DNA from: Lathyrus oleraceus
Taxonomy: Eukaryota > Streptophyta > Magnoliopsida > Fabales > Fabaceae
DNA: 64,000 nt
Direction of reading: 5' to 3'
Assembly: GCF_024323335.1 (NCBI RefSeq)
Contig: NC_066580.1
Span: 258,020,977-258,084,976 of the forward strand
Made by a program: the position numbers and the translations under genes
The notes under the pieces: model-generated
Seen by the model: the letters and a program-made list of their open reading frames with translations, nothing else
Database searches by the model: none
Told to the model about the DNA's origin: nothing
Shown here: one piece after another, positions 52,990-64,000 of the stretch
Numbering within the stretch: the first letter of the stretch is position 1
Layout of the letters: every line of letters begins with the position of its first letter

Positions 52990-55573
52990 ATTATAGGATG
53001 GGTTGAAGCACTCCAAATGCATGACTTTGAATTAAAATGGCATATACAAATACTGATTACTTAGCTACTTATTGTATTTTTTTTCATCATAGTAGCCTTC
53101 TATAGGTGACTATGTTTACTACACCAAATCATTATTGAAAGAATCATATATCCTTATTTCATACCTTTTTAAAAAAATCAAATATATGTGTTAAACACTA
53201 AAACAAGAGAATATGCGGATTTTTTATGATTAATTTTATTGACTTAAATTGTAATGTGTTGATATTTGAGTTGTTTTCAATATGAAAATCTAAAATAAAA
53301 TATATTGATATCAAAATATGTTGTTTAAAAAAATTACAATGAAAAAAAGAAATAAAAAAATGACGTTTTTATAGACAAAGATGGGTTAAAGTTATGAAAA
53401 ATAAAACAAATATTGAAAATAACGTAGAGCTACTTTTGTAAGAAACATGAAACCTATTAGATGGATACATGGCAAAAGAGCTAAGTTTGCTTTGAACATT
53501 ATAGGATGGGTTGAAGCACTCCAAATGCATGACTTTGAATTAAAATGGCATATACAAATACTGATTACTTAGCTACTTATTGTATTTTTTTTCATCATAG
53601 TAGCCTTCTATAGGTGACTATGTTTACTACACCAAATCATTATTGAAAGAATCATATATCCTTATTTCATACCTTTTTAAAAAAATCAAATATATGTGTT
53701 AAACACTAAAACAAGAGAATATGCGGATTTTTTATGATTAATTTTATTGACTTAAATTGTAATGTGTTGATATTTGAGTTGTTTTAAATATGAAAATCTA
53801 AAATAAAATATATTGATATCAAAATATGTTGTTTAAAAAAATTACAATGAAAAAAAGAAATAAAAAAATGACGTTTTTATAGACAAAGATGGGTTAAAGT
53901 TATGAAAAATAAAACAAATATTAAAAATAACGTAGAGCTACTTTTGTAAGAAACATGAAACCTATTAGATGGATACATGGCAAAAGAGCTAAGTTTGCTT
54001 TTTAACATTATAGGATGGGTTGAAGCACTCCAAATGCATGACTTTGAATTAAAATGGCATATACAAATACTTATTACGTAACTACTGATTGTATTTTTTA
54101 ATCATAGTAGCCTTTTCAAGGTGACTATGTTTACTACACCAAATCATTATTGAAAGAATCATTTATCCTTATTTCATACCTTTTTATAAAAAAATCAAAT
54201 ATATGTGTTAAACACTAAAACAAGAGAATATGCGGATTTTTTATGATTAATTTATTGACTTAAATTGTAATGTGTTGATATTTGAGTTGTTTTAAATATG
54301 AAAATCTAAATAAAATATATTGATATCAAAATATGTTGTTTTAAAAAAATTACAATGAAATAAAGAAATAAAAAAATGACAATGAAAAAAAGAACTTAAA
54401 AAATGACGTTTTTATATACAAAGTTATGAAAAATAAAACAAATATTGAAAATAACGTAGAGCTACTTTTGTAAGAAACATGAAACCTATTAGATGGATGC
54501 ATGGCAAAAGAGCTATGTTTGCTTTGACCATTATAGGATGGGTTGAAGCACTCCAAATGCATGACTTTGAATTAAAATGGCATATACAAATACTGATTAC
54601 TTCGCTACTACTTGTATTTTTTTCTCATCCTAGTAGCCTTCTTGAGGTGACTATGTTTACTACACCAAATCATTATTGAGAGAATCATTTATCCTTATTT
54701 CATACCTTTTTAAAAAAAATCAAATATATGTGTTAAACACTAAAACAAGAGAATATGCGGATTTTTTATGATTAATTTTATTGACTTAAATTCTAATGTG
54801 TTGATATTTGAGTTGTTTTAAATATTAAAATCAAAAATAAAATATATTGATATCAAAATATGTTGTTTAAAAAAATTACAATGAAAAAAAGAAATAAAAA
54901 AAATGACGTTTTTATAGTCAAAGATGGGTTAAAGTTATGAAAAAAAAAACAAATATTAAAAATAACGTAGAGCTACTTTTGTAAGAAACATGAAACCTAT
55001 TAGATGGATACATGGCAAAAGAGCTAAGTTTGTTTTTTTACATTATAGGATGGGTTGAAGCACTCTAAATGCATGACTTTGAATTAAAATGGCATTTACA
55101 ATTACTTATTACGTAACTACTGATTGTATTTTTTATCATAGTAGCCTTTTCAAGGTGACTATGTTTACTACACCAAATCATTATTGAAAGAATCATTTAT
55201 CCTTATTTCATACCTTTTTAAAAAAAATCAAATATATGTGTTAAACAATAAAATAAGAGAATATGCGGATTTTTTATGATTAATTTAATTGACTGAAATT
55301 GTAATATGTTGATATTTGAGTTGTTTTAAATATGAAAATCTTAAATAAAATATATTGATATCAAAATATGTTGTTTTAAAAAAATTACAATGAAAAAAGA
55401 AATAAAAAAATGACAATGAAAAAAGAACTTAAAAAATGACGTTTTTATATACAAAGATGGGTTAAAGTTATGAAAAATAAGACAAATATTAAAAATAACG
55501 TAGAGCTACTTTTGTTAGAAACATGAAACCTATTAGATGGAGACATGGCAAAAGAGCTAAGTTTGCTTTGAAC
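52990..55573 (+). repeat. A-A-C-B-C block
   Basis: Units start at 52990 (A, ttttcaatatg), 53498 (A), 54007 (C), 54530 (B) and 55042 (C). The C at 54007 begins A-like, loses 11 bp near 54420, and ends like an A (aataaaacaaatattg, tttgtaagaaac). The B at 54530 has cttcgctactacttg, matching the unit at 12441. Changing the usual ttag to ttcg there removes an in-frame stop, which is why a short plus-strand open frame appears at both places. Confidence 0.82.
54415..54428 (+). repeat. 11-bp deletion between short direct repeats
   Basis: Other copies read acaaagatgggttaaagtt, while here acaaagtt remains. The missing 11 bases lie between two aaag repeats, one of which is lost with them, as expected for replication slippage or microhomology-mediated loss. 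I saw this deletion only in the C monomer that starts at 54007. Confidence 0.8.
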
Positions 55574-58500
55574 ATTATAGGATGGGTTGAAGCACTCCAA
55601 ATGCATGACTTTGAATTAAAATGGCATATACAAATACTGATTACTTAGCTACTTATTGTATTTTTTTTCATCATAGTAGCCTTCTATAGGTGACTATGTT
55701 TACTACACCAAATCATTATTGAAAGAATCATTTATCCTTATTTCATATCTTTTTTAAAAAATCAAATATATGTGTTAAACACTAAAACAAGAGAATATGC
55801 GGATTTTTTATGATTAATTTTATTGACTTAATTCTAATGTGTTGATATTTGAGTTGTTTTAAATATGAAAATCAAAATAAAATATATTGATATCAAAATA
55901 TGTTGTTTAAAAAAATTACAATGAAAAAAAGAAATAAAAAAATGACGTTTTTATAGTCAAAGATGGGTTAAAGTTATGAAAAAAAAAAAAATATTGAAAA
56001 TAACGTAGAGCTACTTTTGTAAGAAACATGAAACCTATTAGATGGATACATGGCAAAAGAGCTAAGTTTGTTTTTTTACATTATAGGATGGGTTGAAGCA
56101 CTCTAAATGCATGACTTTGAATTAAAATGGCATTTACAATTACTTATTACGTAACTACTGATTGTATTTTTTAATCATAGTAGCCTTTTCAAGGTGACTA
56201 TGTTTACTACACCAAATCATTATTGAAAGAATCATTTACCCTTATTTCATACCTTTTTATAAAAAAATCAAATATATGTGTTAAACAATAAAATAAGAGA
56301 ATATGCGGATTTTTTATGATTAATTTAATTGACTGAAATTGTAATATGTTGATATTTGAGTTGTTTTAAATATGAAAATCTTAAATAAAATATATTGATA
56401 TCAAAATATGTTGTTTTAAAAAATTACAATGAAAAAAAGAAATAAAAAAATGACAATGAGAAAAAGAACTTAAAAAATGACGTTTTTATATACAAAGATG
56501 GGTTAAAGTTATGAAAAATAAGACAAATATTAAAAATAACGTAGAGCTACTTTTGTTAGAAACATGAAACCTATTAGATGGAGACATGGCAAAAGAGCTA
56601 AGTTTGCTTTGAACATTATAGGATGGGTTGAAGCACTCCAAATGCATGACTTTGAATTAAAATGGCATATACAAATACTGATTACTTAGCTACTTATTGT
56701 ATTTTTTTTCATCATAGTAGCCTTCTATAGGTGACTATGTTTACTACACCAAATCATTATTGAAAGAATCATTTATCCTTATTTCATACCTTTTTAAAAA
56801 AAATCAAATATATGTGTTAAACACTAAAACAAGAGAATATGCGGATTTTTTATGATTAATTTTATTGACTTAAATTGTAATGTGTTGATATTTGAGTTGT
56901 TTTCAATATGAAAATCTAAAATAAAATATATTGATATCAAAATATGTTGTTTAAAAAATTACAATGAAAAAAAGAAATAAAAAAATGACGTTTTTATAGA
57001 CAAAGATGGGTTAAAGTTATGAAAAATAAAACAAATATTGAAAATAACGTAGAGCTACTTTTGTAAGAAACATGAAACCTATTAGATGGATACATGGCAA
57101 AAGAGCTAAGTTTGCTTTGAACATTATAGGATGGGTTGAAGCACTCCAAATGCATGACTTTGAATTAAAATGGCATATACAAATACTGATTACTTAGCTA
57201 CTTATTGTATTTTTTTTTATCATAGTAGCCTTCTTGAGGTGACTATGTTTACTACACCAAATCATTATTGAAAGAATCATTTATCCTTATTTCATACCTT
57301 TTTAAAAAAATCAAATATATGTGTTAAACACTAAAACAAGAGAATATGCGGATTTTTTATGATTAATTTTATTGACTTAAATTCTAATATGTTGATATTT
57401 GAGTTGTTTTAAATATGAAAATCAAAAATAAAATATATTGATATCAAAATATGTTGTTTAAAAAAATTACAATGAAAAAAAGAAATAAAAAAATGACGTT
57501 TTTATAGTCAAAGATGGGTTAAAGTTATGAAAAAAAAAACAAATATTGAAAATAACGTAGAGCTACTTTTGTAAGAAACATGAAACCTATTAGATGGATA
57601 CATGGCAAAAGAGCTAAGTTTGTTTTTTACATTATAGGATGGGTTGAAGCACTCTAAATGCATGACTTTGAATTAAAATGGCATTTACAATTACTTATTA
57701 CGTAACTACTGATTGTATTTTTTATCATAGTAGCCTTTTCAAGGTGACTATGTTTACTACACCAAATCATTATTGAAAGAATCATTTATCCTTATTTCAT
57801 ACCTTTTTATAAAAAAATCAAATATATGTGTTAAACAATAAAATAAGAGAATATGCGGATTTTTTATGATTAATTTAATTGACTGAAATTGTAATGTGTT
57901 GATATTTGAGTTGTTTTAAATATGAAAATCTTAAATAAAATATATTGATATCAAAATATGTTGTTTTAAAAAAATTACAATGAAAAAAAGAAATAAAAAA
58001 ATGACAATGAAAAAAGAACTTAAAAATGACGTTTTTATATACAAAGATGGGTTAAAGTTATGAAAAATAAGACAAATATTAAAAATAACGTAGAGCTACT
58101 TTTGTTAGAAACATGAAACCTATTAGATGGAGACATGGCAAAAGAGCTAAGTTTGCTTTGAACATTATAGGATGGGTTGAAGCACTCCAAATGCATGACT
58201 TTGAATTAAAATGGCATATACAAATACTATTACTTAGCTACTTATTGTATTTTTTTCATCATAGTAGCCTTCTATAGGTGACTATGTTTACTACACCAAA
58301 TCATTATTGAAAGAATCATTTATCCTTATTTCATATCTTTTTAAAAAAAATCAAATATATGTGTTAAACACTAAAACAAGAGAATATGCGGATTTTTTAT
58401 GATTAATTTTATTGACTTAAATTCTAATGTGTTGATATTTGAGTTGTTTTAAATATGAAAATCAAAATAAAATATATTGATATCAAAATATGTTGTTTAA

Positions 58501-61500
58501 AAAAATTACAATGAAAAAAAGAAATAAAAAAATGACGTTTTTATAGTCAAAGATGGGTTAAAGTTATGAAAAAAAAACAAATATTGAAAATAACGTAGAG
58601 CTACTTTTGTAAGAAACATGAAACCTATTAGATGGATACATGGCAAAAGAGCTAAGTTTGTTTTTTACATTATAGGATGGGTTGAAGCACTCTAAATGCA
58701 TGACTTTGAATTAAAATGGCATTTACAATTACTTATTACGTAACTACTGATTGTATTTTTTAATCATAGTAGCCTTTTCAAGGTGACTATGTTTACTACA
58801 CCAAATCATTATTGAAAGAATCATTTACCCTTATTTCATACCTTTTTATAAAAAAATCAAATATATGAGTTAAACAATAAAATAAGAGAATATGCGGATT
58901 TTTTATGATTAATTTAATTGACTGAAATTGTAATATGTTGATATTTGAGTTGTTTTAAATATGAAAATCTTAAATAAAATATATTGATATCAAAATATGT
59001 TGTTTTAAAAAAATTACAATGAAAAAAGAAATAAAAAATGACAATGAAAAAAGAACTTAAAAATGACGTTTTTATATACAAAGATGGGTTAAAGTTATGA
59101 AAAATAAGACAAATATTAAAAATAACGTAGAGCTACTTTTGTTAGAAACATGAAACCTATTAGATGGAGACATGGCAAAAGAGCTAAGTTTGCTTTGAAC
59201 ATTATAGGATGGGTTGAAGCACTCCAAATGCATGACTTTGAATTAAAATGGCATATACAAATACTGATTACTTAGCTACTTATTGTATTTTTTTTCATCA
59301 TAGTAGCCTTCTATAGGTGACTATGTTTACTACACCAAATCATTATTGAAAGAATCATTTATCCTTATTTCATACCTTTTTAAAAAAAATCAAATATATG
59401 TGTTAAACACTAAAACAAGAGAATATGCGGATTTTTTATGATTAATTTTATTGACTTAAATTGTAATGTGTTGATATTTGAGTTGTTTTCAATATGAAAA
59501 TCTAAAATAAAATATATTGATATCAAAATATGTTGTTTAAAAAAATTACTATGAAAAAAAGAAATAAAAAAATGACGTTTTTATAGACAAAGATGGGTTA
59601 AAGTTATGAAAAATAAAACAAATATTGAAAATAACGTAGAGCTACTTTTGTAAGAAACATGAAACCTATTAGATGGATACATGGCAAAAGAGCTAAGTTT
59701 TCTTTGAACATTATAGGATGGGTTGAAGCACTCCAAATGCATGACTTTGAATTAAAATGGCATATACAAATACTGATTACTTAGCTACTTATTGTATTTT
59801 TTTTATCATAGTAGCCTTCTTGAGGTGACTATGTTTACTACACCAAATCATTATTGAGAGAATCATTTATCCTTTTTTCATACCTTTTTAAAAAAAATCA
59901 AATATATGTGTTTAACACTAAAACAAGAGAATATGTGGATTTTTTATGATTAATTTTATTGACTTAAATTCTAATATGTTGATATTTGAGTTGTTTTAAA
60001 TATGAAAATCTAAAATAAAATATATTGATATCAAAATATGTTGTTTAAAAAAATTACAATGAAAAAAAAGAAATAAAAAAAATGACGTTTTTATAGTCAA
60101 AGATGGGTTAAAGTTATGAAAAAAAAAACAAATATTGAAAATAACGTAGAGCTACTTTTGTAAGAAACATGAAACCTATTAGATGGATACATGGCAAAAG
60201 AGCTAAGTTTGTTTTTTTACATTATAGGATGGGTTGAAGCACTCTAAATGCATGACTTTGAATTAAAATGGCATTTACAATTACTTATTACGTAACTACT
60301 GATTGTATTTTTTATACATAGTAGCCTTTTCAAGGTGACTATGTTTACTACACCAAATCATTATTGAAAGAATCATTTACCCTTATTTCATACCTTTTTA
60401 TAAAAAAATCAAATATATGAGTTAAACAATAAAATAAGAGAATATGCGGATTTTTTATGATTAATTTAATTGACTGAAATTGTAATATGTTGATATTTGA
60501 GTTGTTTTAAATATGAAAATCTTAAATAAAATATATTGATATCAAAATATGTTGTTTTAAAAAATTACAATGAAAAAAAGAAATAAAAAAATGACAATGA
60601 AAAAAAGAACTTAAAAAATGACGTTTTTATATACAAAGATGGGTTAAAGTTATGAAAAATAAGACAAATATTAAAAATAACGTAGAGCTACTTTTGTTAG
60701 AAACATGAAACCTATTAGATGGAGACATGGCAAAAGAGCTAAGTTTGCTTTGAACATTATAGGATGGGTTGAAGCACTCCAAATGCATGACTTTGAATTA
60801 AAATGGCATATACAAATACTATTTACTTAGCTACTTATTGTATTTTTTTTCATCATAGTAGCCTTCTATAGGTGACTATGTTTACTACACCAAATCATTA
60901 TTGAAAGAATCATTTATCCTTATTTCATATCTTTTTTAAAAAAATCAAATATATGTGTTAAACACTAAAACAAGAGAATATGCGGATTTTTTACGATTAA
61001 TTTTATTGACTTATATTCTAATGTGTTGATATTTGAGTTGTTTTAAATATTAAAATCAAAAATAAAATATATTGATATCAAAATATGTTGTTTAAAAAAA
61101 TTACAATGAAAAAAAGAAATAAAAAAATGACGTTTTTATAGTCAAAGATGGGTTAAAGTTATGAAAAAAAAACAAATATTGAAAATAACGTAGAGCTACT
61201 TTTGTAAGAAACATGAAACCTATTAGATGGATACATGGCAAAAGAGCTAAGTTTGTTTTTTTACATTATAGGATGGGTTGAAGCACTCTAAATGCATGAC
61301 TTTGAATTAAAATGGCATTTACAATTACTTATTACGTAACTACTGATTGTATTTTTTAATCATAGTAGCCTTTTCAAGGTGACTATGTTTACTACACCAA
61401 ATCATTATTGAAAGAATCATTTACCCTTATTTCATACCTTTTTATAAAAAAATCAAATATATGAGTTAAACAATAAAATAAGAGAATATGCGGATTTTTT

Positions 61501-64000
61501 ATGATTAATTTAATTGACTGAAATTGTAATATGTTGATATTTGAGTTGTTTTAAATATGAAAATCTTAAATAAAATATATTGATATCAAAATATGTTGTT
61601 TTAAAAAATTACAATGAAAAAAAGAAATAAAAAAATGACAATGAAAAAAGAACTTAAAAAATGACGTTTTTATATACAAAGATGGGTTAAAGTTATGAAA
61701 AATAAGACAAATATTAAAAATAACGTAGAGCTACTTTTGTTAGAAACATGAAACCTATTAGATGGAGACATGGCAAAAGAGCTAAGTTTGCTTTGAACAT
61801 TATAGGATGGGTTGAAGCACTCCAAATGCATGACTTTGAATTAAAATGGCATATACAAATACTGATTACTTAGCTACTTATTGTATTTTTTTTCATCATA
61901 GTAGCCTTCTATAGGTGACTATGTTTACTACACCAAATCATTATTGAAAGAATCATATATCCTTATTTCATACCTTTTTAAAAAAATCAAATATATGTGT
62001 TAAACACTAAAACAAGAGAATATGCGGATTTTTTATGATTAATTTTATTGACTTAAATTGTAATGTGTTGATATTTGAGTTGTTTTCAATATGAAAATCT
62101 AAAATAAAATATATTGATATCAAAATATGTTGTTTAAAAAAATTACAATGAAAAAAAGAAATAAAAAAATGACGTTTTTATAGACAAAGATGGGTTAAAG
62201 TTATGAAAAATAAAACAAATATTGAAAATAACGTAGAGCTACTTTTGTAAGAAACATGAAACCTATTAGATGGATACATGGCAAAAGAGCTAAGTTTGCT
62301 TTGAACATTATAGGATGGGTTGAAGCACTCCAAATGCATGACTTTGAATTAAAATGGCATATACAAATACTGATTACTTAGCTACTTATTGTATTTTTTT
62401 CTTATCATAGTAGCCTTCTTGAGGTGACTATGTTTACTACACCAAATCATTATTGAGAGAATCATTTATCCTTATTTCATACCTTTTTAAAAAAAATCAA
62501 ATATATGTGTTTAACACTAAAACAAGAGAATATGTGGATTTTTTATGATTAATTTTATTGACTTAAATTCTAATATGTTGATATTTGAGTTGTTTTAAAT
62601 ATGAAAATCTAAAATAAAATATATTGATATCAAAATATGTTGTTTAAAAAAATTACAATGAAAAAAAAGAAATAAAAAAAATGACGTTTTTATAGTCAAA
62701 GATGGGTTAAAGTTATGAAAAAAAAACAAATATTGAAAATAACGTAGAGCTACTTTTGTAAGAAACATGAAACCTATTAGATGGATACATGGCAAAAGAG
62801 CTAAGTTTGTTTTTTTACATTATAGGATGGGTTGAAGCACTCTAAATGCATGACTTTGAATTAAAATGGCATTTACAATTACTTATTACGTAACTACTGA
62901 TTGTATTTTTTAATCATAGTAGCCTTTTCAAGGTGACTATGTTTACTACACCAAATCATTATTGAAAGAATCATTTACCCTTATTTCATACCTTTTTAAA
63001 AAAATCAAATATATGTGTTAAACAATAAAATAAGAGAATATGCGGATTTTTTATGATTAATTTAATTGACTGAAATTGTAATATGTTGATATTTGAGTTG
63101 TTTTAAATATGAAAATCTTAAATAAAATATATTGATATCAAAATATGTTGTTTTAAAAAATTACAATGAAAAAAAGAAATAAAAAATGACAATGAAAAAA
63201 AGAACTTAAAAAATGACGTTTTTATATACAAAGATGGGTTAAAGTTATGAAAAATAAGACAAATATTAAAATAACGTAGAGCTACTTTTGTTAGAAACAT
63301 GAAACCTATTAGATGGAGACATGGCAAAAGAGCTAAGTTTGCTTTGAACATTATAGGATGGGTTGAAGCACTCCAAATGCATGACTTTGAATTAAAATGG
63401 CATATACAAATACTATTACTTAGCTACTTATTGTATTTTTTTTCATCATAGTAGCCTTCTATAGGTGACTATGTTTACTACACCAAATCATTATTGAAAG
63501 AATCATTTATCCTTATTTCATATCTTTTTAAAAAAATCAAATATATGTGTTAAACACTAAAACAAGAGAATATGCGGATTTTTTATGATTAATTTTATTG
63601 ACTTAAATTCTAATGTGTTGATATTTGAGTTGTTTTAAATATGAAAATCAAAATAAAATATATTGATATCAAAATATGTTGTTTAAAAAAATTACAATGA
63701 AAAAAAAATAAAAAAATGACGTTTTTATAGTCAAAGATGGGTTAAAGTTATGAAAAAAAAACAAATATTGAAAATAACGTAGAGCTACTTTTGTAAGAAA
63801 CATGAAACCTATTAGATGGATACATGGCAAAAGAGCTAAGTTTGTTTTTTACATTATAGGATGGGTTGAAGCACTCTAAATGCATGACTTTGAATTAAAA
63901 TGGCATTTACAATTACTTATTACGTAACTACTGATTGTATTTTTTAATCATAGTAGCCTTTTCAAGGTGACTATGTTTACTACACCAAATCATTATTGAA
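55574..64000 (+). repeat. Five-monomer higher-order repeat AB-C-A-B-C, 2.59 kb period
   Basis: Units start at 55574 (AB), 56080 (C), 56615 (A), 57123 (B), 57631 (C); 58164, 58669, 59201, 59710, 60221; 60756, 61265, 61799, 62307, 62819; and 63350 (AB), 63853 (C, cut by the window end). The AB-to-AB period is 2590, 2592 and 2594 bp. The A unit always carries ttttcaatatg, the following B has a ttatcatagtag form with ttcttgagg, and the AB hybrid follows the C that ends each unit. The constant order and near-constant period indicate recent amplification of a whole five-monomer block. Confidence 0.9.
58164..58668 (+). repeat. AB hybrid monomer of the five-monomer unit (example)
   Basis: The 5' part is class A (actccaaatg, ccttctataggtgac). 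The 3' part is class B (catatctttt, acttaaattctaatg, aatcaaaataaa, tatagtcaaag, T-rich end). The switch lies between 58280 and 58333, in a block nearly identical in all classes (ggtgactatgtttactac onward). Equivalent hybrids occupy the same place at 44785, 55574, 60756 and 63350. All but 55574 also share a lesion in atactgattac (atactattac or atactatttac), so they probably descend from one recombinant. Confidence 0.87.

Larger units (their letters stand above)
1..64000 (+). repeat. Satellite DNA array, about 515-bp monomers, three classes, head-to-tail
   Basis: The box attataggatggg recurs 125 times on the + strand, first at 14 and last at 63853, at spacings of 493 to 538 bp. All copies point the same way. 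No spacer, inverted copy, transposon or unique sequence interrupts them, and the array is cut by both window ends. Base composition is about 25% GC (128 of the first 520 bases by hand count). Monomers fall into classes A, B and C by linked diagnostic bases, and the classes are ordered into higher-order units. Recurrent open frames of 60-104 codons are by-products: the same stretch is open in two different minus-strand frames in different copies, and homopolymer length changes shift them freely. The family is unrecognised. Centromeric, pericentromeric or subtelomeric location is inferred from array type only. Confidence 0.98.

Noticed and set aside
1..64000. CENP-B box in the monomer, in support of a centromere
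   Set aside because: No stretch fits TTCG followed by CGGG at the required spacing. The few CpGs sit in unrelated contexts.
1..64000. CRISPR array
   Set aside because: The repeated unit is about 515 bp and the whole monomer is conserved. There are no short repeats with unique spacers.
1..64000. Tandem long terminal repeats or a retrotransposon-derived array
   Set aside because: No TG...CA termini, primer-binding site, polypurine tract at a boundary or coding remnant could be found in the monomer.

Overview
The whole 64 kb window is a single uninterrupted, head-to-tail satellite DNA array. I found no gene, RNA gene, transposon, CRISPR array or unique sequence. Tracking the box attataggatggg by eye gives 125 anchors, from base 14 to base 63853. 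That makes 124 complete monomers with a mean spacing of about 515 bp. The array runs off both ends. A hand count over bases 1-520 gives 128 G+C (about 25% GC). Long arrays of this kind with multi-monomer units are typical of centromeric, pericentromeric or subtelomeric heterochromatin in a eukaryotic nucleus. A flowering plant is my best guess, from the size and AT-richness and from a hint of CpG deamination, but the sequence does not prove it and I do not recognise the family.

Three monomer classes recur. A is about 500-511 bp, with ctatagg, tatagacaaag and tttgtaagaaac. B is about 502-515 bp, with cttgagg, often catatctttt and tctaatg, then tatagtcaaag, and a T-rich 3' end. C is about 523-536 bp, with actctaaatg, ttcaagg, gactgaaattg, aatcttaa, tatatacaaag and ggagacat, plus an internal 26-bp tandem duplication that explains its extra length.

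Layout: 0-24.8 kb is mainly an A-B-C trimer higher-order repeat (about 1.55 kb), broken by a 4-mer, an A/C hybrid at 8298, a foreign-looking island at 11.9-13.5 kb, a 5-mer at 15.0-17.6 kb and an A-A-A-AB-C block at 22.3 kb. From 24.8 to 36.6 kb trimers continue with many small deletions, and an A-B-C-C 4-mer occurs twice at 29.4-33.5 kb. From 36.6 to 42.2 kb lies an almost pure run of A monomers. From 42.2 to 55.6 kb the order is mixed, with one trimer-sized block present twice 4.63 kb apart (46.8 and 51.5 kb). From 55.6 kb to the end a very regular five-monomer unit (AB-C-A-B-C, 2.59 kb) repeats three times and starts a fourth.

Nothing here encodes proteins that work together. The content of interest is how the array evolved: nested higher-order periods, recombinant monomers whose crossovers fall in shared boxes, gene-conversion-like transfer of markers, and a zone of excess deletions that may be assembly error. 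Any role in centromere or heterochromatin function is inference.
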